Source: Glandiceps talaboti (taxonomy: Eukaryota > Hemichordata > Enteropneusta > Spengelidae). Taken from it: a DNA stretch of 64,000 bases. Position 1 is the stretch's first letter. Each line of letters opens with the position of its first letter. The DNA lies in NCBI RefSeq assembly GCF_964340395.1, contig NC_135563.1, forward strand, positions 17,974,651-18,038,650, given 5' to 3'. Below are positions 1 through 14,200 of the stretch, piece after piece. The position numbers and the translations under genes were made by a program. Below the pieces are notes generated by a model that was given only the letters and a program-made list of their open reading frames with translations, was not told the DNA's origin and did not search any database.

Positions 1-197
1 CAAAATTCACATTTTTACACCTAATTTGCTTAACATTTCTTATTTCTTCATCTATATCATCTTCATCTGTCACATTCCCTCTATCTGACTATACGACATT
101 CTACCATGTAATTTAGAAAGGCAGTATGCTTTTTTAGACAGATCTAGGGTTTCAGTTTAAAATCACGCTATAGAGATAAACTTACTTTTCACATCAT

Positions 198-311
198 CTA
201 GTCATCATCTGAATTACTATCATTTGATGACTCCCCTCTTTCTTCTTCTTCCTGATCTGTTGATCTTGTAGGTATAATAGGTCTTTCAATTTCAAAGGCA
301 TCTTTAATTTC
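198..311 (-). CDS. NSMCE4A: NSMCE4A exon 10 (terminal)
   Basis: Phase 0 acceptor after ATATCAACAG. Encodes EIKDAFEIERPIIPT (human EIVKTFEISEPVITP), then an acidic EEEE/DSNSDDD tail and TAG. Confidence 0.9.
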   Translation of the reverse strand, partial: EIKDAFEIERPIIPTRSTDQEEEERGESSNDSNSDDD

Positions 312-3300
312 CTGTTGATATGAAAGATTGTGATAGGTAAGACTTGAAGGACGCTGGAGTGGAGTGGACAAAATAGACCCTGAGGGTCTATGACAGCCTA
401 GCTTTCTATATGACAACATTTTTGCATTGGATAAAGTCTGTGACATGACATTTCATCAACATAGACTGTACTCTAACATCCCTAACCCTAACATTATACT
501 TGTCTCCACTTTGTTTGGGTTACAAAACAGACTAGGGTACACCACCACTATATATATAGTGGACCCAGAGTTTTCAGGTTGCCATGGAGGTTTCTCTTAA
601 CACACCTAACCCTTATGTCAACTGTCTCCCTCAATTTGTTTGGGTTACAAAACAGTCTAGGTACACAACAAACATAATGGACCCAGTATTCTGTGTAGTC
701 TTGCAATAACTCTAACATTTCTAACTCTAATGTCACTTTCCTCTTTCATTTTGTTTGAGTTACACAACAGGCTGGGGTACACAACTATATTGTGCCAAGC
801 ACTCTTCAGGCTTGCAAAGATGGGTACTCAAACATCCCTCACCCTAATGTTACTTCTATGAATCATTATTTTTTGAGTTGCAAAACAGGGTACGACACAC
901 ACATAGACAGGTATATTAGGCCCATCATATTGCACACTCCAGTCAGACTTTGAACTGCTTCTCACTAACCAAAAATCTCATTTGAAGTTGAAGAACATCC
1001 TTTACTGGAATAGATAACAAAAGATTCCATACAGCACGACAAAACCAGATTTTATCTGAATGCTTCCCGTAAGGTATGTGTACACACAAGTACCAATGAA
1101 ACATTGGTAAAACATTGGTGCATAGGATTAAAGCATTTATACTGCAACCTCTGTCCTACCAGGTCCCCAATTATACAGCTGGGTTGACTGAGGCACAATC
1201 ATGGTTCAAATCTTGCCCAAGGACTTTAACCATTCAGAAACAAACGGCAACAATTGGGCTCAAACCTGCAACCTGCAGATTCCAAGCAGGCCACTCTAAC
1301 AATTCGCCCATCATGACTCCCCAATGGTTAACTGCATTATCTAAAGGAAATCCTGCCCATGTCTAATACTATCATTATCTATTTATCAGTTCATTCTGGA
1401 CATCACTAACTCAACTATGACGTCGTCTCTATGGAAACAGAGAAAAGATAATTTCGTATTACCATTAAGTTGTAATGTATACAGTACATGCATGTGTTAG
1501 TTACTGTTCTCAAAATGAGTCAAAAGTGAAAATGTTCAAAATTACCATCAATTTTCCCAATTTTTCTATAATTAAGCCTACACAGATATATCTATTCTCC
1601 TGTAATTTTCAGCCTTCAAGTACTTCCAACTTTAGAATTGTGTCACAAGTTGTCTTTGGCACATTGTGACAAGGCATATATACACGAGTACCTTCCCTGT
1701 CTGAACAAAGATAAATACTGCATGGGGTAAATAGTGTGAAGACAAGATTTATTTTTTAATTCTCAACAAACCTATCACTCGGTCTACTACAACAATGTTT
1801 GAGCAATTGTATCTCTTAGCCTGTCTCAAGCTGTGCTAAAACTACCTACTAGCAGCAAGTTTCTCTTACTCCGTTCACACTAGGACCTATCCTCCGGAGA
1901 ATCAGTGACTTAAATTAACTCCGGAGGTAATTTGCGTGTGTGAATGGTTGACTCCGGAGAATCTGTGGATTATTTTACTGCGGATGTTTTGGTTGATTCA
2001 GCTCCGGAGATCCTCCGGAGGAAAGGATTAGCTTGTACTCAGTTGTAGGTGTGAACGCTTTACGCCGGTGTAATACCTCAATCGGTGTATTGCAGTCATC
2101 GCACTAATTTCCCCGGTCAGCAAATTACCATGTTGCCAGCTAATTAGTGCGCAATATTGAGAGTTCGATCGACAATTACCGAGCCACATGTTCATACATG
2201 TATTGTAAACTGATGTCGCCGCGTACTTAGGCCTTTCTTGTTTATTAGGATAGTGGTGTGTAGCACCATGGGTGAAGTCATAAAACTTTGTCCGGAAGAA
2301 ACCATTTCATGTACTGGTTATAAGTTGGCATAAACACGTTTGTATTTATATACTCATCTTTACTATCACACTTTGGTAAGCTTGCTAATCTTTATTCAGA
2401 ACCACCAATGTATTAAAAAAAACATTGAAGTCGGCAACGAATCATAAATATTGTTATTATTATTGATGTACCACACCACATCATCCCTTCAATGAATCAT
2501 CCTCCCATGTAACGTTTATGTGGTTCACTCAAACTATGTCTTATACTAACTGCAATAACTGTAGCGTGTACTGTGATTTTGGGGTTCTTTCCTCTGTTTT
2601 TGTACCTTTTTCCGTTCCGATGTTTGACTGGAAGCAATCGCTACAATTTCTCCAACGGTAACGCAAATGGCCGAGGTCACAGTGAAAACGCCGTTTCAAA
2701 ATGTTGCTACTTTTAGGTTTTCCTGTCGAATTGCAGAGCCAAACTTACGCGAAATATTATTAGGAGAACAAGACTCGTTAATTTGCTATTCAACCACCAC
2801 ATATTGCCCAAAATTTAACACGTGTGAGATACGTTTTCGTTACGATCTGAAAAGATACCTTATGTTTAGCACACGATGTCTTCGCCACCGTATTTACGGA
2901 AACTGCTATCAAAGAAGTTGTTGCCGAGATAGCACAGTAATTTGCGTAAATATTCTCTTCAGATTTTGTGGATTTCCTTTGTATTAACTCCCGATTATAA
3001 GTTTTAACGGTACATTTTGGCCGACATATGAGCATCACAGCCATATAAGTTCAAACGCTGTGAGCATTGGAGGTACATGTATCTGTGAATATATGGTTTG
3101 TGTAAAAGTTGCTATTGATGTCTACGTTTTAGGTACTTGTCCTCGGGTTTTAATTTTACGATATTTCCATCTTGAAGTTTTTTACTGAGACTGAATGTGA
3201 ATGTACTCGGAAAAGTAATGGGGTGACTGGGGGAACCCGTCCCGTTTTACATGTGCAAGTCAGATGGTGTCACGTAATTAATCTGCAAATAAATGCAGCT

Positions 3301-6300
3301 AGTTCTCAACATCACGTAATTACGTACAATTAGTGTTCGGTAGGATTTTTTTTTCGTTTGGTTTACTGAAATATTTCATAGCAGACGACTGATGTGCGAT
3401 GTGAAATTGATAACATATATTGGGTCATTTCACCACTGAGTGCCGTAAGTGTTTGGAAGTTGACTATTGCGTGAATCATTTTTGACTTTTTTACCAGTTA
3501 TTCCTCTGAAGATTGTTCAGTTCAAATAAATTAAAGTAAAGACGATACGAGATTTGATAAATACTGATATTGTTACATGTACAGTACTACAGACATGCAC
3601 ACAGTGCACAGATCACATACGGAAGTGCAAATTTGCCGCCATAACAACGAAAGGCCTTTGCGTGGAAAGTATTTCGGAAGGCAGAATTTGCCTGCGGTCT
3701 CGTTGCGATATTATTTTTTTCATTAGCGGGTTGTTCACCATTTCCATCACTCCTACCTGGCTTACTAGCCGGAGAAAAGAAATTAGTTATTTGCCGTTTA
3801 CTCATACTGAAACCGGTGGTGGTTCTCCGCCGTGTAGGCTATTTGCTGTACCATGGAAGTAGAACCATGGCTGTACTATGTCGACAAACTACCATTATTT
3901 GAGAAGAGACGTAAAATGTCAGGGGCAAACGGGAGTAGAGAAAAACCATACAACATGTCCCTCGCTAATAGTAATACACCCATGGTCCACAACAGCGAAA
4001 GAGGTAACAACTGGTGTGACTGAATTCAGAATTTGTACGAATAGAAAACACATGAATTCACGTTGGTCGACATGTCAACGTCGAGCGTGTTGCGTGGCTT
4101 GTCGAAATAAAAGTTAAACTGGGCATCACGACGCGACGACGAGTGAAATTGTTAACATGCATGAGATCTGAGAAGACATCTTCGCTTATTTCTCGAACGC
4201 ATGAACGTACACAGCAATAAACAGCAATAAAAAACACAAGGCAGTCTCTACAACTCATGTTGTTTACAATGATCGCACTATGCACTTATCGTTGAACTTA
4301 TCGTTTACGCCGGCGGATAATGGTGTCACATTGTGTGTGTGAACACATACAGCTGATCCCCTCTGTTTACTAATCGTTCTCACCTATTTACGCCGGAGAA
4401 AAAAAACCACGAAAAAAGCAATATGAACATGCCTTCTATTGATCACAGTGTAATCTTTCACTCCCTGATGTTTAATTAGTGTACATTTCACCAGTGGTGT
4501 TTTTATACTCCGTTCACACTAGGACCTATCCTCCGGAGAATCAGTGACTTAAATTAACTCCGGAGGTAATTTGCGTGTGTGAATGGTCGACTCCGGAGAA
4601 TCTGTGGATTATTTTACTGCGGATGTTTTGGTTGATTCAGCTCCGGAGATCCTCCGGAGGAAAGGATTAGCTTGTACTCAGTTGTAGGTGTGAACGCTTT
4701 ACGCCGGTGTAATACCTCAATCGGTGTATTGCAGTCATCGCACTAATTTCCCCGGTCAGCAAATTACCATGTTGCCAGCTAATTAGTGCGCAATATTGAG
4801 AGTTCGATCGACAATTACCGAGCCACATGTTCATACATGTATTGTAAACTGATGTCGCCGCGTACTTAGGCCTTTCTTGTTTATTAGGATAGTGGTGTGT
4901 AGCACCATGGGTGAAGTCATAAAACTTTGTCCGGAAGAAACCATTTCATGTACTGGTTATAAGTTGGCATAAACACGTTTGTATTTATATACTCATCTTT
5001 ACTATCACACTTTGGTAAGCTTGCTAATCTTTATTCAGAACCACCAATGTATTAAAAAAAACATTGAAGTCGGCAACGAATCATAAATATTGTTATTATT
5101 ATTGATGTACCACACCACATCATCCCTTCAATGAATCATCCTCCCATGTAACGTTTATGTGGTTCACTCAAACTATGTCTTATACTAACTGCAATAACTG
5201 TAGCGTGTACTGTGATTTTGGGGTTCTTTCCTCTGTTTTTGTACCTTTTTCCGTTCCGATGTTTGACTGGAAGCAATCGCTACAATTTCTCCAACGGTAA
5301 CGCAAATGGCCGAGGTCACAGTGAAAACGCCGTTTCAAAATGTTGCTACTTTTAGGTTTTCCTGTCGAATTGCAGAGCCAAACTTACGCGAAATATTATT
5401 AGGAGAACAAGACTCGTTAATTTGCTATTCAACCACCACATATTGCCCAAAATTTAACACGTGTGAGATACGTTTTCGTTACGATCTGAAAAGATACCTT
5501 ATGTTTAGCACACGATGTCTTCGCCACCGTATTTACGGAAACTGCTATCAAAGAAGTTGTTGCCGAGATAGCACAGTAATTTGCGTAAATATTCTCTTCA
5601 GATTTTGTGGATTTCCTTTGTATTAACTCCCGATTATAAGTTTTAACGGTACATTTTGGCCGACATATGAGCATCACAGCCATATAAGTTCAAACGCTGT
5701 GAGCATTGGAGGTACATGTATCTGTGAATATATGGTTTGTGTAAAAGTTGCTATTGATGTCTACGTTTTAGGTACTTGTCCTCGGGTTTTAATTTTACGA
5801 TATTTCCATCTTGAAGTTTTTTACTGAGACTGAATGTGAATGTACTCGGAAAAGTAATGGGGTGACTGGGGGAACCCGTCCCGTTTTACATGTGCAAGTC
5901 AGATGGTGTCACGTAATTAATCTGCAAATAAATGCAGCTAGTTCTCAACATCACGTAATTACGTACAATTAGTGTTCGGTAGGATTTTTTTTTCGTTTGG
6001 TTTACTGAAATATTTCATAGCAGACGACTGATGTGCGATGTGAAATTGATAACATATATTGGGTCATTTCACCACTGAGTGCCGTAAGTGTTTGGAAGTT
6101 GACTATTGCGTGAATCATTTTTGACTTTTTTACCAGTGAATGTCTACGCCACACTTATTCCTCTGAAGATTGTTCAGTTCAAATAAATTAAAGTAAAGAC
6201 GATACGAGATTTGATAAATACTGATATTGTTACATGTACAGTACTACAGACATGCACACAGTGCACAGATCACATACGGAAGTGCAAATTTGCCGCCATA

Positions 6301-9156
6301 ACAACGAAAGGCCTTGCGTGGAAAGTATTTCGGAAGGCAGAATTTGCCTGCGGTCTCGTTGCGATATTATTTTTTTCATTAGCGGGTTGTTCACCATTTC
6401 CATCACTCCTACCTGGCTTACTAGCCGGAGAAAAGAAATCAGTTATTTGCCGTTTACTCATACTGAAACCGGCGGTGGTTCTCCGCCGTGTAGGCTATTT
6501 GCTGTACCATGGAAGTAGAACCATGGCTGTACTATGTCGACAAACTACCATTATTTGAGAAGAGACGTTTAATGTCAGGGGCAAACGGGAGTAGAGAAAA
6601 ACCATACAACATGTCCCTCGCTAATAGTAATACACCCATGGTCCACAACAGCGAAAGAGGTAACAACTGGTGTGACTGAATTCAGAATTTGTACGAATAG
6701 AAAACACATGAATTCACGTTGGTCGACATGTCAACGTCGAGCGTGTTGCGTGGCTTGTCGAAATAAAAGTTAAACTGGGCATCACGACGCGACGACGAGT
6801 GAAATTGTTAACATGCATGAGATCTGAGAAGACATCTTCGCTTACATTTGTATTTCTCGAACGCATGAACGTACACAGCAATAAAAAACACAAGGCAGTC
6901 TCTACAACTCATGTTGTTTACAATGATCGCACTATGCACTTATCGTTGAACTTATCGTTTACGCCGGCGGATAATGGTGTCACATTGTGTGTGTGAACAC
7001 ATACAGCTGATCCCCTCTGTTTACTAATCGTTCTCACCTATTTACGCCGGAGAAAAAAAACCACGAAAAAAGCAATATGAACATGCCTTATGTAAGTCTT
7101 CAGGGACATTGTGGGATATCTAATCTGGTATAATAAACAAAGTTGCAGTGTTGTATTGTGTTCTAGTTGCCAATTTAGCATCAAATGTTGGAGTTGTTTG
7201 TTTACTGTCTGAGTGAAGTGAGAGAGTGTATGTGTGTCGTGACTAGCCAGTCTTGGTCTTATTGTAACAATTTTTTTCTATTAAACATCAGGGATTCTAT
7301 TTGGTTCCCCTGAGAGATATTACTGTCAGTGAAAACGTCATGAATATTCAATGTTCAACTATTGCATACACATTTCTGTTCACTCCCATGTGGCAATGTG
7401 GTCCACAGCAAAGATCCCCTACGGGGGACAACTTAAACTTGGGTTTTCTCTGAAAAATGTGCATAATATAGGTGATGTAAAACCATGATATCACCCTCAA
7501 AAAATCAAAGTTCAGAAAAAAGGCTTTTATTTCCTTGAGTTGTGATCCCTTTAAAGAGAAACACCACTTTCAAATATAATGGTTTTTTCATCTCTGTGCT
7601 CTGGGTTATGGAGAATTATGTCATCATTTCACATAATTTTTGCTTCGGTTGCCTATGTTCTCTATTTGACTGACTATTTATCTGAAGGAAATGAGCTCTT
7701 AGGAGTCATGAATATTTAGTGTGTATCTAATGAATATTCATGTCTACTAAGACCCATGATGCAATGGTGTATTACTGAACGAACAATAGAGGTGAAAAAG
7801 TGTTTCAATTTGGTGTTTCTTGGCAACTGAGCGAAAATTATGTCATGTGAAATCATAAAGTAACTTCAGAACTCACAGAACCCAACTTTTATTAAAATAC
7901 ATTCATTTCCTGGAGTAGCGTTCCCCTTTAATGCTGATAAATACAGAAACTATTAAGATTAGAGAACAGGGAATGATATCCTAGCTTTTTGTAACCCGAA
8001 CAAAATGACATCAACATGTAATATGAGTAGATGTTCAAATACCAATCTTATTAAAATCCGATGTAGATGTCGGCTAATCGTTCATTGCTATTTTACCTTC
8101 GTTGTTTTGCCTGAATTGACCTTTGTAGTACATGTTTACGCTTTTAGCCTGATCGCCTCCTCTACATCTGAAGTGGCGCCTATGCGATCAGGCTAAAAAC
8201 GTAAATATGTACTACGAAGGTCAATTCAGGCAAAATAACGAAGGTAAAAATAGCAATGAACGATTAGCCGACATCTATACCGGGTTTTAATCAGATTGTT
8301 CAAATACGTGCAATGCTTGAAATTTCTAGCCTTAAAACTGCTTCTAAACATCACACCAACCTTGGTTAAGGATTAAAATTTAGGACTGACAAACAATTGT
8401 CTGACAGAGCTTCAGAAAAAGTTGGTCGAGACAAAAGAATAATTCCATGTAATCCTTATGTCTTCACTGATAAGATAACACGAATGAGAGAACCTGGGAT
8501 TGAAACCTGGCCCTTTAACCATAAATTATACAAAATGTTTCATCTCACTAGTAACTGAAATGTTATATTGATGATAAACATGTACTGTCACATACTGCGT
8601 GCATCTAAAATTTATAAGCTCAGTCACACATATACCTTCCACTGGTCTTGATCCAATGTTATCATCACCTGCTGCTTTTCAACACGTTCTTGTGACTGGC
8701 CTTCAACATATGGCTCAGTAGGGGCTGAATAATACAAGAAAAAAATCAGCATTATGATAGAACAATATGAGGTTATTATAATCATCTACACTTTGCATTC
8801 AATGCTTAGTACAAATTTCTATTCACAAACGTTCAAAACAATTATTTTTTCATAGAAATCTATCATATAAAGGTACACATCTGATCTCTGGAGTGACTTA
8901 CTTGACCAATGGAGACTAAACTCTGTCAAAATTTACACCCAGTTTTTAAGAAACACTTTTACAAACTTGTGATAGAAAATACTTCCTAAAATAGTTTATC
9001 TTCAATTTTATTTGAAGTGATTGGCCTTGTTGTCTCAGTGCTATTTTATCTGGCTCAATCATATACTTTGTGTCTATTCTGTGAAAACAATGACATACAG
9101 AGACAGACAGACAGAGACAGACAGACTGACAGAGGCAGGCAGGCAGGCAGGCAGGC

Positions 9157-9199
<43 letters not shown>

Positions 9200-11175
9200 A
9201 ATACAGACAGAGGCAGGCAGGCAGACAGAGGCTGGCAGAGACAGACAGACTGACAGACAGACAGACAAACACACACACACACATTACCATACTATAACTT
9301 TCCCTTATGGAAGGTGAAAGTGACATGTTCTCAAGCTCTGTCGATAACATTACAAAATAAAAAATTCTGAACAAATTCTTAACATTATCATTATGCAAAT
9401 CATATTCCAAACCATTTCATTTCATGCCAAAAAGGAGTGGAAACAGTCACAAGACCAAAGATTCTCCCTCCCTGGTCTCCACACTGACACTTTCGGAAGG
9501 TGCCAAATTTATAGAGAGACGACTTCTTGCAGGGTAGGTGAAAAGGACTTTTCTAAGTCACCTAGCATATTCTCCTTAAAGTTAAAGTACAAACATAAAG
9601 GCAAACTGAAATTTTGCATTTTAACAAAAACTTTCTATTTTGTACTCACCTACAACTGGCAGTCCATCTTCATCCAAGAACACATCTGCATGTCCATCCT
9701 GCAAATTGTCATATACAATTTGAGAACACAGGATTAAATACTACAATATACACAGTGGACCTTTCTAACAAAGCCTGCCCTCTAGGAGGTATAGTCTAAA
9801 TATGGTAGTGATGGAAACAAGAATTTCTGACAATATTTGCATAATTGTCACCATACAATGATTCAAGTATTTCAAGTTTAAAAGTCTTTAAAAACATTTC
9901 ACTGATTTTTTGTCACAGCACAAGCATGATACCTTGCAAACAACAGTTTAGAACAATAGACAATTTGCAAGCCGAACTGAGCCAGCTCAACCAAAGGACT
10001 GTAGGATTTTAGCTTACTGTCATCCCTAATCTGGGTTGATCAGATGAATAGCCTTCTTGTAACTTGCAAGAGTCTCAGTAGCAAAGACTACACTATTTGT
10101 AGTTGTCGTAATACCTAATCTGGGGTGATTAGAAGGATAGCCTTCCTGTAAGGGTCTGGGTAGCCAAGACTAGATTATTTGTAGTTGTCGTAATACCTAA
10201 TCTGGGGTGATTAGAAGGATAGCCTTCCTGTAAGGGTCTGGGTAGCCAAAACTAGATTATTTGTAGTTGTCGTAATACCTAATCTGGGGTGATTAGAAGG
10301 ATAGCCTTCCTGTAAGGGTCTGGGTAGCCAAGACTAGATTATTTGTAGTTGTCGTAATACCTAATCTGGGGTGATTAGAAGGATAGCCTTCCTGTAAGGG
10401 TCTGGGTAACCAAGACTAGATTATTTGTAGTTGTGGTAATACCTAATCTGGGGTGATTGGAAGGATAGCCTTTTTGTAAGGGTCTGGGTAACCAAGACTA
10501 GATTATTTGTAGTTGTGGTTAATACCTTATCTGGGGTGATTGGAAGGATAGCCCTCCTGTAGGGGTCTGGGTGACCAAGACTAGATTATCTGTAGTTGTG
10601 GTAATACCTAATCTGGGGTGATTGGAAGGATAGCCCTCCTTCAAGGGTCTGGGTAACAAAGACTAGATTGTTTGTAGTCATGGCAACCTCTTACAAGGGT
10701 CTGGGTAATCAAGACTGTGGCAATACCTAAATTGAGGTGTTCTGAAGGATACTCCTCATGAATGGGCCTGGGTAACAAAGACTAAACTAAAATGAAACTT
10801 ACCGCAACAAGAAATGAAAGATGGAATAAATTTTCTACTGTTTGTGCATATGAATGTGGATTGACCACGAACTGGAAGAAACAAATTGGATCAACTGAAA
10901 GACAAAAACAAATATCCAGGTGTTGATCAAAATTATGATAGATCCACTGAAAGACGAATCAATTATCTAGATGTTGATAAACATTTGAAAGTGGTCACAG
11001 ACTCACAATGCTACATCTGGCTCTAAGTTGTGTCAATAACATATAACGTACGATAACAGCATTTTTTTTGTTGAGAAAAAATACTGTGAAAATGATGTAA
11101 AAAATAAAAAACTTACAATGGAGATGGAAACATGAAAATACAAACTATTTGTGATCCCCGCCAGAAATGTTCACC

Positions 11176-11254
<79 letters not shown>

Positions 11255-14200
11255 TGTGTGTTTGTTTTCTAATCTGAATAATTTATAACATTAAGCCCTG
11301 TAAATTTATTTGTAATGTCGAGCTCTTTGTACGAGATATTGTGTCTTTTTTTTTTCTGGCGAAAATAAACATTATTATTATTATTATTAATAATACCAAA
11401 CCTATCCATTGTTGAAAGATGTGTAATGAGAACAACAGCATATCGTTTGATTGAGTAGTATTTTAGAAAATAATACATTGTATTCCTAACAAATTCCATG
11501 CATTTTCATCTTTATGATCATACCTCCATTTTCTGCATCTGATAATGTCACTTCTCGCAAGATGCCAAGGATTTTCTCCACTTCTTCAGTCGTGACCTCT
11601 CTCTGATTTTTTTCAAGTTTTGCCAACTGTGTCAAAAAATAATGAAGAACAGTAAAATATCTTACAGGACCAGTTCAGATTAGCTGTGGAATACAGTTTT
11701 CTTGCTGGCCTATAGGAGAATAGCACCAATGGCGTTGTAGCACAACTGTTGATAGTAAACTTTAATTTTTTGTAATGATTATGTAGTCTGGATGCTAGAC
11801 ATATTTGCATACATTTTTTGAAGATTTATTCCCATGCATACCCACCAACGGTGTTATATCTGCAATATACGCCATCATTTCATGTTGCTATGGGTGTGGT
11901 CTTGTTGCTAGGCATATCTACATACAATTCTTCAATGTTTTATTCATTTACCTTCCTGTCAAATGTGCTATTTTGGCATTATACATCATTCTTTACCTGT
12001 TGCTAAAATGGTCTTGTTGCTAAGGGCATTTACATATTTTAAAATAATGTTTATGCAATTGCCTACCCATCCCTGTTGTTATGATTATAAAAAAACCTAT
12101 CATTTGACTGTTGCTAAGGGTGTGGTCATGGTTGCTAGGGCCAATTACGTAAGTATGACACACTCACAATTTGCAGACTAATACTTTTAGAATCATAACC
12201 AAATTTCATCCCAAGTAGTTTGAGAGGTAAAGCTCAAAAACCAAACTCACTTGCATCATCTACAAGACAGACTGACACAGGTATTTTACCTTGAACCAAC
12301 CTGTAATTCAGAGTTAAAGTTAGGTGGAGAATGTTTCCAAGCAACCTCATGGAGAGATTAATTCCAGTTCTATTCAGACACATACACTTGTTACATTATG
12401 TTAAGTACCCCACAAAAATTTTTAAAGGTTTAATGAGATCAATAAAACACTGTACACTAAATATTCCTGACAAACATTTCACCAACAAATCATGGTTTTT
12501 TAGTCCTAATGTGCATACCACTAAAGGGTTCATTGTGTAATTAATATCATTTGATCTGTACATCCCCACAAACATTCCTGTGAAATTTCAGCCAAATCAG
12601 ACAAGTACTTTTGAAATTACAGATTTTTTACCAAAATGACACATTTTCATCCCTAATTTGCATATCACTGATGGGATGGATAATCATGTCATGAACAATT
12701 CCCAATCTACACACCTAAAAGAACATTTCCACTAAATATTTCAGACCAATCTGCCCAGTAGTTGTTGAGTTTAAATTTTTTGACCAAAAAATCGCACACT
12801 GGCGGTAAAATTATTTTGTGTTGAAACTAATGTTAGTTTTTATATAGCGCTTTCCCACTCTGTGCTCAAAGCACTTCACAATTATTACTCCTGGCTTGGA
12901 TCTATATCAGCACAACAGCCCTTTATACTTCCTCAACTCTCTGGAGAGTATATAAGATCAAGTATATGACAAGTTTTTCGCTACATCACGACACAAACTA
13001 CTCTTCACATATCTCAAGGTGAGTGGAGTACTCTCCAACTTTAACCTGTTCCGTTATTATTAAACCTTATTCTTTTGAAACGGATGCTAGCGGCAATATC
13101 ATATGATAATTCCATATATGGAGATTTGAGTAACGAATCAATAAGATGGCTGTCACTCATATCAAAGACTGAATGACAGTGATTGTATGGGGTTTTTTTT
13201 ATGTAGATTTTGGAGAAAAGTGGTCAAGCTAAAAAACATTATGGTAATCATATACTGTCATTAAAACAGACATGAAAGAGAAGTATATGATTACCATAAT
13301 GTTTATTACCCTGACCACTTTTCTCCAAAATCTACATCGAAAACAACTTTCAAAATCACTGCCATTCAGTCTTTGACATGAGTGACTGCCTTCTTATACA
13401 AAATCAATACCCAATTTTAGACCATTACAGGTTTTTAAAAGCAGAAAGTTTAGTCAAAATACATTTTCTGGCAACATTTTGGGGCATTTAATAGCAGTTA
13501 TTATTTGACAAAGGACAAAGGACCACATTTTACACCAAGCAAAATCGAAAATAATTGCAAAGCGGACCCCATTTTAGACTCTTAGCTCAAAAAAAAAGAG
13601 ATCTCATTTAGACCGAAGAGCTAGAAAACAAATCCAAAAGGGCGGCACATATATATATATATATATACATGCATACTCAAATAAGGGGAGTAGCCCCCCC
13701 CCCCCCCCCCCCCTCCCCCGATCATTCAAAAATGGTTTATATTATGGCCTCAAGTGATTGCTGTTGGATGCAATGCTTCCCATTGTTAACATATATGACA
13801 GTCAATCACAACACCAACCACAGTCAGTCTTCTCTCCACTGTCTATGCACAAACTGAATAACAGGACTTCCAATATCTTTTTATTACATGCATGTTTTAA
13901 GTGAGCATAAGCAGATTTTTTTTAGTTGTCTGGTGCTGGTTGTAGATGTAACTTACAATTGAAGAAGGGTGCGAGCACAGAAATACTGGCTACGACTTTT
14001 GAAAAGTTTGATCAGATCCAAAAACAAATGACACTTATACACAATACACAAATATAGCAGGCAACCTTTAGGCAAGGTTTCAACGACATTTACCAGAGCA
14101 TTTATATTATAGTTGTATCAATAGAAGAATAAATGAAAATATTCATAATACAGATGTTGTAAGAGGTATGGTGTCGTGTCAGTGCAGTAAGGTCATATCT

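Noticed and set aside
2667-2987. 106-residue plus frame, repeated identically at 5306-5626
   Set aside because: Its preservation follows from near-identity of the two element copies. The product is unlike any protein I know.
8946-9410. Cysteine/leucine/serine-rich frames on both strands
   Set aside because: They are translations of the CAGA/GGCA microsatellite.
10027-10790. CRISPR-like regular repeat
   Set aside because: Units are contiguous without unique spacers, in an animal intron. It is a minisatellite.
13136-13409. AATCAATA direct repeats as target duplication of the 13 kb foldback
   Set aside because: The inverted arms run into the left repeat, so the flanking match is probably chance.
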